Positions 1-9,300 are shown, counted from the stretch's first letter. The stretch: 64,000 nt of DNA from an uncultured Caulobacterales bacterium (GCA_947503715.1 CANNER010000004.1:372001-436000), one strand, 5' to 3'. Notes: generated by a model from the letters alone, not told the origin. Numbers and translations are program-made.

Positions 1-1079
1 ACTATCTTTCCGTCCTGATGAAGGTCTATGCCATCGCGGCACTGGCCAGCATCATCTGGGTCATTGCCGGTTATTCCATCGCCTTTGGCGAAGGCAATGC
101 GTGGTGGGGTGGACTGGACAATCTGTTCCTGAATAATCTGGAGCGCGACGCGGTCTCGGGGACAATCCCCGAAAGCGTCTTCCTCGCCTTTCAAATGACT
201 TTCGCCGTGATCACGCCCGGCCTGATTGTCGGGGCCTTTGTCGAGCGGGTGAAATTCCTGCCCGTCATGATCTTTACGGCCCTCTGGCTCTTGGTCGTCT
301 ATGCCCCCGTCACCCATTGGGTTTGGGGTGGTGGTTGGTTGGCCGAACGCGGCGTGATTGATTTTGCGGGCGGTTTGGTTGTCCATGCGACAGCGGGTAT
401 TTCCGCACTGGTTTACGTCTTCATGTTGGGGAAACGCAAAGGCTTCCCGACAGAGCTTGCCGTGCCGCATCGCCCCGCAATCGTCATGATCGGCGCATCC
501 ATGCTCTGGGTCGGGTGGTTCGGGTTTAATGGCGGCTCTCAACTCGCAGCCGATGGCGGCGCAGGCATGGCCTTGCTCGTCACGCATATCGCGGCCTCAG
601 TCGGCACATTGTCGTGGGTCGTGATGGAAGCGATTGCGAATAAGAAACCGACACTGGTCGGCGCGGCGACGGGCACGATTGCAGGCCTCGCAACGGTGAC
701 CCCTGCGGCGGGTGTCATCGGTCCGGGAGGCGCCTTGCTGATCGGATTGGCAGGCGGGCTCGTCTGTTATTTCGCGGTCAACCTCATTCGTGTGAAGTTA
801 AAAATTGATGACAGCCTCGACGTTTTCGCGGTTCACGGTGTCGGCGGCATGCTCGGTATTCTGGTGCTGCCCTTCCTCTCTGCAGAAATCCTCGGCGGGA
901 CGGGCGATGGGGATATCGTCGCGCAATTGATCGGGACGGGTGCCGTCGTGCTCTGGTCAGCGCTGGCCAGCTTTGTCATCCTCTTCGTTTTGAAAATGAC
1001 ACTCGGCCTGCGCGTCACGGAAGAGCAGGAATATGAGGGGTTGGATATCAGCCTCCACGGTGAAAGCGCGTATAATTAA
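1..1079 (+). CDS. amtB: Ammonium transporter (Amt family), 5' end outside the window
   Basis: Inner-membrane channel conducting ammonium/ammonia. The reading frame is open to the left edge (frame starting at base 3, residues YLSVL before the first Met at 18), so the N-terminal helices lie outside the window. Numbered from that Met, the twin pore histidines are visible as VVHATAG (H123) and FAVHGVGG (H273); the 150-residue spacing equals that of H168/H318 in E. coli AmtB. About nine hydrophobic segments remain and the C-terminal tail (EEQEYEGLDISLHGE) is typical of the family. A PII gene (glnK), the usual partner, would be expected upstream but is not visible. A terminator follows at 1104-1134. 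Confidence 0.95.
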   Translation, partial: YLSVLMKVYAIAALASIIWVIAGYSIAFGEGNAWWGGLDNLFLNNLERDAVSGTIPESVFLAFQMTFAVITPGLIVGAFVERVKFLPVMIFTALWLLVVYAPVTHWVWGGGWLAERGVIDFAGGLVVHATAGISALVYVFMLGKRKGFPTELAVPHRPAIVMIGASMLWVGWFGFNGGSQLAADGGAGMALLVTHIAASVGTLSWVVMEAIANKKPTLVGAATGTIAGLATVTPAAGVIGPGGALLIGLAGGLVCYFAVNLIRVKLKIDDSLDVFAVHGVGGMLGILVLPFLSAEILGGTGDGDIVAQLIGTGAVVLWSALASFVILFVLKMTLGLRVTEEQEYEGLDISLHGESAYN

Positions 1080-1103
1080 ACGCCCGCCTCATAAAGATTA
1101 TCG

Positions 1104-1134
1104 AAAAGGCGTTCCATTTGGAGCGCCTTTTTAT
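1104..1134 (+). terminator. Rho-independent terminator after amtB
   Basis: AAAGGCG pairs with CGCCTTT around a short TCCA/TGGA-extended stem and is followed by TTTTTATTT. It lies 25 bases after the amtB stop. Confidence 0.75.
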
Positions 1135-1170
1135 TTGACCTGATAGGGATTTAATCCTAGCCCATTCTCC

Positions 1171-1797
1171 ATGTTATCACACACAGATATTTGGGCGGCA
1201 CTCGACCGCCTCGCCCGCAAACGGTCTATGTCCCCTTCCGGCCTCGCCAAGGAAGCCGGATTGGACGCCACGACCTTTAATAAATCCAAACGGGTGACAT
1301 CTGCGGGAAAACCGCGCTGGCCCTCGACTGAATCTATCGCGAAAGTCCTGCGACAGGTCGATATGAGCTTTGAGGACTTCGCCTGTATGGCCGCAGATCG
1401 CGGCGCTCGCGGTCCCGCCATTCCCGTCATCGGATTGGCCCAAGCCGGTGGTGAAGGATTTTTTGATGATGCTGGATTTCCGATTGGCGGATCCTGGGAA
1501 GATGTCCGGGTGCCGGGGTTGCAGGACGAAAATGTCTATGCGCTGCAAATCGCGGGCGATTCCATGGACCCCGTCCTGCGCGCGGGTGACAAAGTCCTTG
1601 TCGCGCCTAATGCGGAGTGCCGCCGTGGCGACCGCGTTGTCGTCAAAACGCATCAGGGCGAAGTCATGGCCAAGGAATTGCGCAAACGCACGGGCACAAC
1701 AATCGAGCTCATTTCGCTCAACCCGGAATATGAAGACCGCACGCTGCACATGCATGAGGTCCAGTGGATCGGGCGGATTATTTGGGTCTCTCAATAA
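1171..1797 (+). CDS. LexA-like transcriptional regulator: HTH plus S24 autopeptidase
   Basis: 208 aa. Residues 1-75 form an XRE/HTH-like DNA-binding domain (SPSGLAKEAGLDATTFNKSK is the helix-turn-helix region); residues 85-208 form a LexA/UmuD-type S24 peptidase domain. The Ser-Lys dyad is visible: GDSMDP (S131) and VMAKEL (K168). An Ala-Gly pair at 92-93 is a plausible self-cleavage site. The gene resembles phage CI-like repressors that many alphaproteobacteria keep as chromosomal regulators; it is not LexA itself because the N-terminus is not the LexA winged helix. No phage genes are nearby. Targets cannot be deduced. It is monocistronic, between two terminators or hairpins. Confidence 0.85.
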   Translation: MLSHTDIWAALDRLARKRSMSPSGLAKEAGLDATTFNKSKRVTSAGKPRWPSTESIAKVLRQVDMSFEDFACMAADRGARGPAIPVIGLAQAGGEGFFDDAGFPIGGSWEDVRVPGLQDENVYALQIAGDSMDPVLRAGDKVLVAPNAECRRGDRVVVKTHQGEVMAKELRKRTGTTIELISLNPEYEDRTLHMHEVQWIGRIIWVSQ

Positions 1798-1818
1798 CTC
1801 GATAAATTAAGCGTTGAT

Positions 1819-1946
1819 GTCACACCGACATGGCCGAAGGCCATCCGGTGCCCATGCCGTAAAATTTCCGAAATTCGCAAATTCGATTTAAACGTGACCT
1901 TTACGGCATGGGTACCGGACGTCCGTGCGGGCCGCGACGGTGTGAC
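1819..1946. repeat. Long imperfect inverted repeat, REP/MITE-like or structured RNA
   Basis: The outer arms GTCACACCG (1819-1827) and CGGTGTGAC (1938-1946) are perfect complements. The inner arms TCCGGTGCCCATGCCGTAAA (1844-1863) and its partner at 1900-1919 match at 19 of 20 positions, the exception being a possible G-U pair. Side hairpins (ATGGCC/GGCCAT at 1830-1844, and a GC-rich one at 1920-1937) give a cruciform or cloverleaf outline. It sits exactly between the ends of two convergent genes, a usual site for REP-like elements. Confidence 0.7.
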
Positions 1947-1949
1947 AAA

Positions 1950-2750
1950 TTAATTAAGCTCCGGCTTTTCACCGTCCAGAAACATTCCCGCATAATCCCG
2001 CGCGGCGTCGCGGTCGGCTTTCACCGTTAGGGCCTCCCGCCCGTAATCCATCACCGTCCGGTTCAGATGATCGGGTTGGTCAAGTGCCGACAGATGTTCC
2101 AATATCGCCCAGGCTGCACTCACATTCGGCATATCTTCATCCTCCAGTGCAATCATCGCGAACGCATAGTTCACGCCGATCACAGCGTTATCCGGCTCAA
2201 ACGCAATCGCCTTATCATAAAAGGCCTGCCCGTCGGCGACATTTGCACCGAACCATTTCCGCGCATTCCCATCGCCCGCCTTGCGCACAATGGCGAGATG
2301 CCATGCGCCCATCAGGGCATCGCCCCGCACATCATCGGGATAGTCGAGGCGGTAGGCCTGCACGACCGCCTGCGTTTTCTGCGGCAGTTTTTTCATCCAC
2401 GCCGAGACATCGCCCGTCTCCCGCGTCACAAACCCGTCCGCGATTGTGAATTGTAGCCGCGCATTTTGATGTGCGGCATCAAGTTCCAGCGCTTTGTCCG
2501 CCAATTCACGGGCCTGCTTTGCCTGTTTTTTATTTTTATGCGCCGTCCCCAACATGATGTCGGAAAGGAGACTTTCCGCCGCAAGGGCAAGGCTTTCCGC
2601 CGTCTCTATCGTTTCCGCGACGGTGAAAGCGGCGTCATAATCGCCCGCCGCCATCGCCCGTCGGACTTCCGCGACATTGGCGGCCACGGCCCCCGTCGGG
2701 AGCGCGAGAAGGCCCAAGATAACGATGGTGGATTTGAATAATGTCATCAT
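1950..2750 (-). CDS. Exported TPR-like protein of unknown function
   Basis: About 266 aa from the Met at 2750 (another Met follows at 2747; an in-frame start at 2783 would place 11 polar residues before the signal peptide and is less likely). MTLFKSTIVILGLLALPTGAVAAN is a Sec signal peptide ending at AVA-AN. The mature protein is rich in alanine-containing helical pairs such as AMAAGDYDAAFTVAETIE and ADKALELDAAHQNARLQF, which look like tetratricopeptide repeats. It therefore probably acts as a periplasmic scaffold, but no partner is evident. It is transcribed away from lysK's end and convergent with the S24 regulator. Confidence 0.75.
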   Translation of the reverse strand: MMTLFKSTIVILGLLALPTGAVAANVAEVRRAMAAGDYDAAFTVAETIETAESLALAAESLLSDIMLGTAHKNKKQAKQARELADKALELDAAHQNARLQFTIADGFVTRETGDVSAWMKKLPQKTQAVVQAYRLDYPDDVRGDALMGAWHLAIVRKAGDGNARKWFGANVADGQAFYDKAIAFEPDNAVIGVNYAFAMIALEDEDMPNVSAAWAILEHLSALDQPDHLNRTVMDYGREALTVKADRDAARDYAGMFLDGEKPELN

Positions 2751-2818
2751 CCCCGCAAGCTTTCCACATTTCTGCCGCGTCACAAAGTGAATACGACAGA
2801 ACGCGTTATTGCGGTTTG

Positions 2819-4417
2819 TTACGATAAGTTGCCCGCCAGCGAGGTTTCAATCAGATCCGCCGTCTCTTCAGGACCGTAAATCGCGACGAATGACCCAAAG
2901 CGCGGACCCTGACTCTGGCCGAGGCAGACTTCGTAAATGGCTTTGAACCAATCGCGCAAGTTTTCAAACTCATGGTCCTTCCCAACAGAGAAGATCATCG
3001 TTTGCAGAGCTTCGCCGTCGTTAGATTCCGCCGCTGAGACATTGCGGAACCGTTTGACCAAATCCTCCAGCGCTGCGCGCTCTTGATCTGTGGGGTCGCG
3101 ATAGGCCTTATTCGGTTTCACGAAATCTTCGTAATAGGCGACGGCATAATGCGTCAGACGGTCAAGACCCGGGCTGTTTTCGGGCGTCGCGTCCGGCGCA
3201 TATTTCTTGATGAAGCCCCAGAGTGTTTCTGTATCCGACGCATTGGCCGCGCTGACCAGATTGAGCAGCAGCGCAAATGTCAAAGGCGGGTTTTCATCCG
3301 GGGGCGTGCCGTTATGAATATGCCAGACCGGATTATTCGCGCGTTGTTTTTCGTCTTGCCGCGACCAGCCATCGAGATGCTGGTAATATTCGTCGACCGT
3401 TTTCGGAATGACATCGAAATAGAGTTTCTTTGCCGCGCGGGGCTTAGCGAAATTAAATAGCGAGAGGCTCTCCGGCGGCGCGTATTTCAGCCAGTCTTCG
3501 ACGGAAATACCGTTGCCCTTTGTCTTGGAAATTTTCTCGCCTTTTTCGTCGAGAAATAATTCATAGACGAATTGCACGGGCGGGTTACCGCCGAGGATTT
3601 TACAAATGCGGGAGTAGAGCGGCGCATTATCCTGATGGTCTTTGCCAAACATTTCAAAGTCCACGCCGAGCGCAGCCCAGCGCATCCCGAAATCGGGCTT
3701 CCATTGGAATTTCACATTCCCGCCCGTGACGGACATCGTGACTTCCGTGCCGTCCTCATCATCAAAAGTAATCGTGCCGTCTTCTGGATTGACGGCTTTC
3801 ATTGGCACATAGAGCACGCGGCCCGTAGACGGAGAAATCGGGAGGAAGGGCGAATAAGTCGCCTGACGTTCTGCGCCCAATGTCGGCAGCATGACTTTCA
3901 TAATGTCGTCGAATTTATTCAGGGCGCGGAGGAGATATTCATCATAGGCGCCGGAGCGGTAGAGTTCTGTCGCGGACATAAATTCATAGTCAAAGCCGAA
4001 GCTGTCGAGGAAGGCCCGCAAACGCGCATTCATGTGATTACCAAAACTGTCATGCGTGCCGAACGGGTCGGGCACATCGGTCAGTGGCTTTTGCATATAG
4101 GCTTCGAGTTCGTCCGGGTTTGGCACCGTTCCGGGGACTTTTCGCATCCCGTCCATATCATCAGACACGCAGATAAGGCGTGTCGCGATCTTGCCTTCGG
4201 TCAGCGCAATAAATGCGTTCCGGACCATTGTCGTGCGCACAACCTCGCCAAATGTTCCGATATGCGGCAGGCCGGAAGGACCATAGCCCGTCTCGAATAC
4301 GACCGGTTTATCGCCGCGATCAATCCCGCGTTTTTTTTCAATATCGAGCCGGCGGAGAATGGCGCGGGCCTGATCGAACGGCCAGGCTTTGGAGGTCATG
4401 TAAATTTCATTTGTCAT
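2819..4417 (-). CDS. lysK: Lysyl-tRNA synthetase, class I
   Basis: 532 aa. It charges tRNA-Lys with lysine in the cytoplasm. This is the class I (archaeal/alphaproteobacterial) enzyme, unrelated to E. coli LysS: a Rossmann catalytic domain with the HIGH-type motif in [14 protein letters not shown] (about residue 50) and the KMSKS-type motif KISKTKG (about residue 296), followed by the helical anticodon-binding region. The start at 4417 gives [14 protein letters not shown]; the internal Met at 4399 fits the family's usual N-terminus equally well. No lysS class II gene is seen here. It is divergent from the secreted protein at 4528, with about 110 bases of shared promoter region. Confidence 0.96.
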   Translation of the reverse strand: MTNEIYMTSKAWPFDQARAILRRLDIEKKRGIDRGDKPVVFETGYGPSGLPHIGTFGEVVRTTMVRNAFIALTEGKIATRLICVSDDMDGMRKVPGTVPNPDELEAYMQKPLTDVPDPFGTHDSFGNHMNARLRAFLDSFGFDYEFMSATELYRSGAYDEYLLRALNKFDDIMKVMLPTLGAERQATYSPFLPISPSTGRVLYVPMKAVNPEDGTITFDDEDGTEVTMSVTGGNVKFQWKPDFGMRWAALGVDFEMFGKDHQDNAPLYSRICKILGGNPPVQFVYELFLDEKGEKISKTKGNGISVEDWLKYAPPESLSLFNFAKPRAAKKLYFDVIPKTVDEYYQHLDGWSRQDEKQRANNPVWHIHNGTPPDENPPLTFALLLNLVSAANASDTETLWGFIKKYAPDATPENSPGLDRLTHYAVAYYEDFVKPNKAYRDPTDQERAALEDLVKRFRNVSAAESNDGEALQTMIFSVGKDHEFENLRDWFKAIYEVCLGQSQGPRFGSFVAIYGPEETADLIETSLAGNLS

Positions 4418-4527
4418 ATGCGGCGATTAGGCTTTGCACGGGACAGCGTCAATCGGACACGTTCACCTGACTGATCTATCACAGCTCAACTTTACGATTA
4501 TTAAGGATTTTTCGCTATTCTCGGTCC

Positions 4528-5919
4528 ATGTGGAAGAAACAAAATATCGGCCTATGCCTGATATTTGGAATGGTATTAGCTCCGGAATGGGCTGCGGCAC
4601 AGACAAATGTCATGGTCCTCGACACATTTATCGAGACACATCGCATTGAGAATGTGTCGGCGAACTGGGAAACGATTGCACTCGCGAATGCTTACACCGC
4701 ACCCGTCGTCAGTTGCACCTATGTCCTACCATCGGCGGCCAGCAACGAAGCTCATACGCGTGTTAGAAACGTGATGCCGACCTCTTTTGAAGTTCGCGTT
4801 CAACGTTTTGAAGATTCTTCGGCGTTCACCGCTTCGGATGTTCACTGCCTTGTCGTGGAAACAGGTGCGCATACACTTTCTGACGGGCGAAAAATCGAAG
4901 CCCGAACAGTACTCTCTGATGATACAAGCGGAAATGCAGTCGGCTGGACCAGTACAGAGACCGAAAACGTTACAGCCAGTCTGACATCCGGCTTTTCGTC
5001 ACTCGCCGTTTTCGGACAAGTCATGACATTCAACGATGCTCAAGCGAGTGTTTTTTGGACGAATAATTGCGGTAATCGAAACACCCCGCCAACACCGACC
5101 GCCTTTTGCGTCGGGAAACATATCGGGATGATCAATGACACTCGGTTCAACGAAACACTGGGTTATATCGTGGCAGAGCCCGGCACTGGTACGGTTAACG
5201 GTGTGACCTATGTTTTTGCGCGCGGCGGAAATTCGATTGCAGGCACGGGGAATTCGCCGCCTTATAGCTATAGCATTTCCGGTGATTTCGAGACCGCTAT
5301 TCTGACCCAAGCCGCTGAAAATGGCGGTAATGGTGGGTGGGCTGTGCTCTTCGGCTCTGATCCATTACCAAATGGATCCATCCAACTCGCTGTGGAAGAA
5401 GAAACAGTCGCGGGTGACACAAGCCGTCGCCACATTAATGAAGAAGTTTATTACAGCGCTTTTCGATCAACTCAGGCCGCCATTTTCTCCGGCACAAAAA
5501 CCGTTGCCATGGCGACGGATAATCCCACTATCTACGCCGTACCGGGAAGCGATGTCATCTACACGATCACATTGGACAATACGGGAACCGGGCCCGTAGA
5601 CCTGAATAGTCTTTTTCTAGTTGATAGCGTTCCGGACGAAATGGAGTTTTTCACAGGCGACATGGGAGGTGGTGGCCCTATCCTCTTCTCGCCCGGCACA
5701 AGCGGTTTAAGCTTTTCACCCAGCACGGATGTTGCCTATTCCTTTGCGAGTGCGCGCCCCACAAATATCGGACAATGCGATAAAACGGAAGCGGACTTAA
5801 ACGCCAGTTATGACGATCAAGTTCGCCATATCTGCCTCGTCCCCAAAGGTTATGTCCGCCCCGGGTCACTCTATCCAGGGAATACGGCCAGCTTTAGTTT
5901 TAGAATGAAAATTCCCTAG
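4528..5919 (+). CDS. Secreted protein with lectin-like N-terminal and DUF11-like C-terminal domains
   Basis: 463 aa. Signal peptide ending at EWAAAQ (about residue 25). Residues 30-135 (VLDTFIETHRIENVSANWET...) resemble the H-type-lectin-like beta-sandwich found in large cell-surface proteins. Residues about 345-463 (YTITLDNTGTGPVDLNSLFLVDSVPDEMEF) match the DUF11/conserved-repeat beta-sandwich used as a stalk in surface proteins. Four or more cysteines in the mature part suggest disulfides, fitting export. No anchor motif or RTX repeats were seen, so how it stays at the surface is unknown. The domain assignments come from recall of family patterns and are moderate in strength. Confidence 0.7.
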   Translation: MWKKQNIGLCLIFGMVLAPEWAAAQTNVMVLDTFIETHRIENVSANWETIALANAYTAPVVSCTYVLPSAASNEAHTRVRNVMPTSFEVRVQRFEDSSAFTASDVHCLVVETGAHTLSDGRKIEARTVLSDDTSGNAVGWTSTETENVTASLTSGFSSLAVFGQVMTFNDAQASVFWTNNCGNRNTPPTPTAFCVGKHIGMINDTRFNETLGYIVAEPGTGTVNGVTYVFARGGNSIAGTGNSPPYSYSISGDFETAILTQAAENGGNGGWAVLFGSDPLPNGSIQLAVEEETVAGDTSRRHINEEVYYSAFRSTQAAIFSGTKTVAMATDNPTIYAVPGSDVIYTITLDNTGTGPVDLNSLFLVDSVPDEMEFFTGDMGGGGPILFSPGTSGLSFSPSTDVAYSFASARPTNIGQCDKTEADLNASYDDQVRHICLVPKGYVRPGSLYPGNTASFSFRMKIP

Positions 5920-5934
5920 ATCGGAAAAGCGCGT

Positions 5935-6672
5935 TTAGCGTTTCCACGTAAAGGACAGCGCCGCTGCATCTTCGACGATCTTGAATTTCTCGGTCGAAGC
6001 CTCACGTCGCATGTAAGACAGCGACACATCCGCATCACCAATCCGGTAACCCAGACCTGCCTGCGCATCTCCGACGATGATCCGGTCCTGCAGGTGGAAT
6101 TGGCCCGAGGTGATCCTGCCCACGGAATTCGGCGCATAGGTCAGCGCTTCCGCATCCGCACCCGCGAAGAAATACCACGTATTATTCTCGAACTCAGACC
6201 CCTGACGCAGGTCTTCGCCAATTTCGATGACGGCCCCCACGACGGCAGAGCTAACCTCATCATTGAAACGCATGGAAGCCCGCGGCATCAGTTTAAGATC
6301 GAGCCCTTTTTCAGAGCGACGATTAAATGTGTCAGACAGACCCAAATTTACGCGGTCATTGCGCTTCAAACAGCCTTCGCCGCCAGAGGCACAGGCGGGG
6401 GAGGACAGGTCGAGTTTAAATAGTGTTGAGCCAACGGCATCCAATGGCAGTTCAAGCTGCGGACCCGTTTGCGTCCCCAGATCAGCCGGTGCGGGAAGGT
6501 TGAAATTCAAGCCCTCCGTTGGGGCCATCGCCTTATTGGCCCCGAGCGTTTCCACGCGCGTCTCAGACGCATCCTGCGCAAAAGCCGGGGTTGCAACAAA
6601 GCACATAGCTGTTAGGGCCACAGCAAGCGTGCTGCGGACAGATTTTGCGTATGTCACTCCCTTGAGGACCAT
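5935..6672 (-). CDS. Outer-membrane beta-barrel, LpxR/DUF2219-like
   Basis: 245 aa with a Sec signal peptide ending FVATPAFAQD. The C-terminal half has alternating strands typical of a small barrel and the segment NTWYFFAGADAEALTY followed by GDAQAGLGYRIGDADVSLSYMRREA, which resembles the lipid A 3-O-deacylase (LpxR) family. Only part of the family length (about 300 aa) is present and the catalytic Asn/Glu residues could not be placed, so deacylase activity is not claimed. The protein ends in a basic residue after an aromatic (FTWKR), not the terminal Phe of most BAM clients. Confidence 0.55.
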   Translation of the reverse strand: MVLKGVTYAKSVRSTLAVALTAMCFVATPAFAQDASETRVETLGANKAMAPTEGLNFNLPAPADLGTQTGPQLELPLDAVGSTLFKLDLSSPACASGGEGCLKRNDRVNLGLSDTFNRRSEKGLDLKLMPRASMRFNDEVSSAVVGAVIEIGEDLRQGSEFENNTWYFFAGADAEALTYAPNSVGRITSGQFHLQDRIIVGDAQAGLGYRIGDADVSLSYMRREASTEKFKIVEDAAALSFTWKR

Positions 6673-6825
6673 AAATTGCGCCTGTTTCCCTTTTATTCTC
6701 TTCTGTCTTATCAGGTCGAAGCCTTTTCTACCACAAGAATGTGACCCCCGAAGACTCGTTGGTAAAGAATGTGTTCCATCTGCAACACTGTTTTACTTTG
6801 GTACAGGCGGTTTTCCGCTTTAACA

Positions 6826-6860
6826 CAAACGAAAAAGGCCACCACAAACCGCGACAGCCT
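6826..6860 (-). terminator. Possible terminator of nrdA
   Basis: On the minus strand AAGGC pairs with GCCTT over a loop of about 17 bases and is followed by TTTTTCG. It lies about 60 bases past the nrdA stop. The stem is short, so support is modest. Confidence 0.4.
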
Positions 6861-6916
6861 TATCATCATTTATATTTTATGAACCCGGACTGAACCGGAT
6901 TTCAAAAAATCATTCC

Positions 6917-8875
6917 TTATTGGCAGGCGAGACATTCCTCATAATCGGTGGGAGCGGCAGCCTCCATGCTCTTTTCCATGTCGGTTTTCGCTTCCGATCC
7001 GGCGAATCCTGCGCGCTGAATAGATTTAGAGCGGCAGTAATAGAGCGACTTCACGCCTTTTTCCCAGGCCTGCCAATGCAACATGTGAAGGTCCCATTTA
7101 TCAATATCACCCGGGAGGAAAATATTGAGCGATTGCGCCTGACAGATCATTGGCGCGCGGTCGGCGGCATGCTCAATCACCCAACGTTGGTCAATTTCGA
7201 AAGCTGTACGGAAGACGGCCTTTTCATGGTCGTCCAAACAGGAAAGATGCTGGACGGAGCCTTCATTTTCCAGAATCGTCGCCCAGACACCGTCCGTATT
7301 CTTGCCCTTCGTCTCCAACAGCTCTTCGAGCATCTGGTTGCGGACGGTGAAGGAGCCGGAGAGTGTTTTATGCGTGTAGATATTAGCCGGGATAGGCTCG
7401 ATCCCCGCGCTCGTCCCGCCGCAGATGATGGAAATTGAGGCTGTCGGTGCCACTGCCATTTTGTGAGAGAACCGTTCCATGACGCCCATATCGGCAGCAT
7501 CCGGACAGGCCCCGCGTTCATGAGCCAAAGTCACGGACGCTTTATCCGCATCACCGCGGATCTTGTTGAACAGGCGCATATTCCAGCTTTTCGCCATTGC
7601 GCTCTCAAACGGGATATTCTTGCTCTGCAACAGGGAATGGAAACCCATCAGGCCGAGGCCGACGGAACGTTCGCGCATGGCAGAATATTTCGCATCATTC
7701 ATCGCTTCCGGTGCGCCCTGAATGAAGCTCTCGAGAACATTGTCGAGGAAGCGCATGATGTCTTCAATAAAGCCCGGAACGTCTTTCCACTGATCATATG
7801 TTTCAGCATTGATGGAGGAGAGGCAGCAAACGGCTGTGCGCTGACGGTCATATTTATCACGGCCCGTGGCGAGCATGATTTCGGCGCAGAGATTGGACTG
7901 CTGAACCTTGAGCCCCGCATCGCGCTGATGTTTGGCGAGGGATTTATTCACTGTGTCAGAAAAGACCATATAGGGCTCACCCGTGGCGAGGCGCATTTCC
8001 AGAATTTTCTGCCAGACCTTGCGCGCATTGACGTGTTTGATCGTCTCGCCCGTATGCGGGCTGCGCAGCGGATATTCCGCACCGTCACGCACGGCGATCA
8101 TGAAATCATCCGTGATGTTCAGACCGTGATGCAGGTTCAGGGATTTGCGGTTGAAGTCGCCGGAGGGCTTGCGGATTTCGAGGAACTCCTCGATTTCCGG
8201 ATGGTGGATGTCGAGATAGACGGCGGCCGATCCGCGACGCAAGGACCCTTGCGAAATGGCGAGGGTCAGGCTGTCCATCACGCGGATGAACGGGATAATG
8301 CCGGAAGTCTTGCCCGCGCGGCCGATCTTCTCGCCAATAGAACGCACATTGCCCCAATAGGTGCCGATGCCGCCGCCATTACTGGCCAGCCAGACATTCT
8401 CGTTCCAGACGTCAACGATGGAATCGAGCGAATCGTCCACGGCGTTGAGGAAGCAAGAAATCGGCAAGCCACGATCCGCGCCACCATTAGACAGGACGGG
8501 CGTTGCCGGCATGAACCAAAGCTGGCTCATGTAATCATAAAGACGTTGTGCGTGGGCTGTGTCATCAGCGTAGGCCTGTGCCACGCGACCAAACATATCC
8601 TGAAAGCTCTCTTCGGGCAGAAGGTAACGGTCCAGAAGGGTGCGCTTGCCGAAATCCGTCAGCAATTCATTGCGGGCTTTGACCTGAACTGGACGTTCCG
8701 GTTTGGGTGTGAATTCCAGTTCCGGCTCGCGCGCGACCTCGGCATCACTCATCGGAATGCCGGACGGGGCGTTCGGGTCGAGATCTGCGCTTAAAATATC
8801 CATGTTTTGTCCGTCCAATTGAGCCAGTTCCGCGTCTACTTCAGCCGTACGGAAGTCTTCGTTATTCTCAGCCAT
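6917..8875 (-). CDS. nrdA: Class Ia ribonucleoside-diphosphate reductase, alpha (large) subunit
   Basis: 652 aa. It reduces NDPs to dNDPs in the cytoplasm using a radical supplied by NrdB. Visible catalytic features: C141 (GLPISCFLNA) and C350/C351 (TAVCCLSSIN) for the active-site disulfide, N328-C330-E332 (SNLCAE) for the thiyl radical site, and the C-terminal electron-relay pair C648/C651 (EECLACQ). The N-terminal 90 residues are acidic linker and contain no ATP-cone, so overall allosteric activity control must sit elsewhere, for instance on NrdB. nrdB is not adjacent, unlike the common nrdAB operon. The upstream region carries two NrdR boxes and DnaA-box-like sites. Confidence 0.95.
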   Translation of the reverse strand: MAENNEDFRTAEVDAELAQLDGQNMDILSADLDPNAPSGIPMSDAEVAREPELEFTPKPERPVQVKARNELLTDFGKRTLLDRYLLPEESFQDMFGRVAQAYADDTAHAQRLYDYMSQLWFMPATPVLSNGGADRGLPISCFLNAVDDSLDSIVDVWNENVWLASNGGGIGTYWGNVRSIGEKIGRAGKTSGIIPFIRVMDSLTLAISQGSLRRGSAAVYLDIHHPEIEEFLEIRKPSGDFNRKSLNLHHGLNITDDFMIAVRDGAEYPLRSPHTGETIKHVNARKVWQKILEMRLATGEPYMVFSDTVNKSLAKHQRDAGLKVQQSNLCAEIMLATGRDKYDRQRTAVCCLSSINAETYDQWKDVPGFIEDIMRFLDNVLESFIQGAPEAMNDAKYSAMRERSVGLGLMGFHSLLQSKNIPFESAMAKSWNMRLFNKIRGDADKASVTLAHERGACPDAADMGVMERFSHKMAVAPTASISIICGGTSAGIEPIPANIYTHKTLSGSFTVRNQMLEELLETKGKNTDGVWATILENEGSVQHLSCLDDHEKAVFRTAFEIDQRWVIEHAADRAPMICQAQSLNIFLPGDIDKWDLHMLHWQAWEKGVKSLYYCRSKSIQRAGFAGSEAKTDMEKSMEAAAPTDYEECLACQ

Positions 8876-8980
8876 GTTTCTCAGTCCTTATCCCCAAAAG
8901 CGGCGCAAAATCCATCCCCTTCCCGCAGTTTGCAGGTGTTCCCGTCGAGGATAGTAATATGATGTGAACCGCTACGTTCC

Positions 8981-9028
8981 ACAACATATAGTGTTGATTT
9001 GCCCCATATGGTCAACACCTAGTGTGTC
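8981..9028 (-). promoter_or_regulatory. Tandem NrdR boxes in the nrdA promoter
   Basis: Two NrdR-box-like 16-mers, ACAACATATAGTGTTG (8981-8996) and CAACACCTAGTGTGTC (9013-9028), resemble the known ACACWATATATWGWGT-type consensus. Their centres are 32 bases apart, about three helical turns, the arrangement bound by NrdR oligomers. The nrdA start is about 105 bases away. Confidence 0.75.
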
Positions 9029-9229
9029 TCTTTAAGGCGAAAAAAGGTTACTAGACTCTTAACCCTTTGGATTTGCCGCAAATTTTTTGAAACCCCGCAA
9101 GCTATCCACAACACCGTCCACATCCCGCAATCCACAGTGTCGCACCTTGCAAAACAAGCGCTTAACACGGCGGGACGGGCATCATTGCGGGACCGGAATA
9201 AAATCGGGGATCAAAGCGATTCGAGCATG
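9029..9229. other. Intergenic DNA between nrdA promoter and TonB-receptor terminator
   Basis: No gene is seen. CTATCCACA at 9102-9110 matches the DnaA box TTATCCACA at 8 of 9 positions, and looser TCCACA-containing sites follow up to 9137. E. coli nrdAB is known to have DnaA sites in its promoter, so these may link nrdA to replication. One GANTC site lies at 9219-9223. Confidence 0.4.
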
Positions 9230-9264
9230 AAAAAACCCACCACCTGCGACGGCAGGGGCGGGTT
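9230..9264 (-). terminator. Terminator of the TonB-dependent receptor gene
   Basis: On the minus strand AACCCGCCCCTGC pairs with GCAGGTGGTGGGTT around a CGTC tetraloop region and is followed by TTTTTC. It lies about 40 bases after the receptor stop codon. Confidence 0.85.
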
Positions 9265-9300
9265 GGTATCTTAGATTATCGTATCTTTATCTAGACGTAT

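Noticed and set aside
1171-1797. Prophage or SOS locus around the S24 regulator
   Set aside because: No integrase, structural or lysis gene nearby and no second phage-like regulator.
3572-4474. 300-codon open frame opposite lysK
   Set aside because: Antisense shadow with high Arg/His content and no domain match.
7463-8794. Long open frame of 443 codons opposite nrdA
   Set aside because: It is fully antisense to an unmistakable nrdA, has no recognisable domain, and arises from codon bias.
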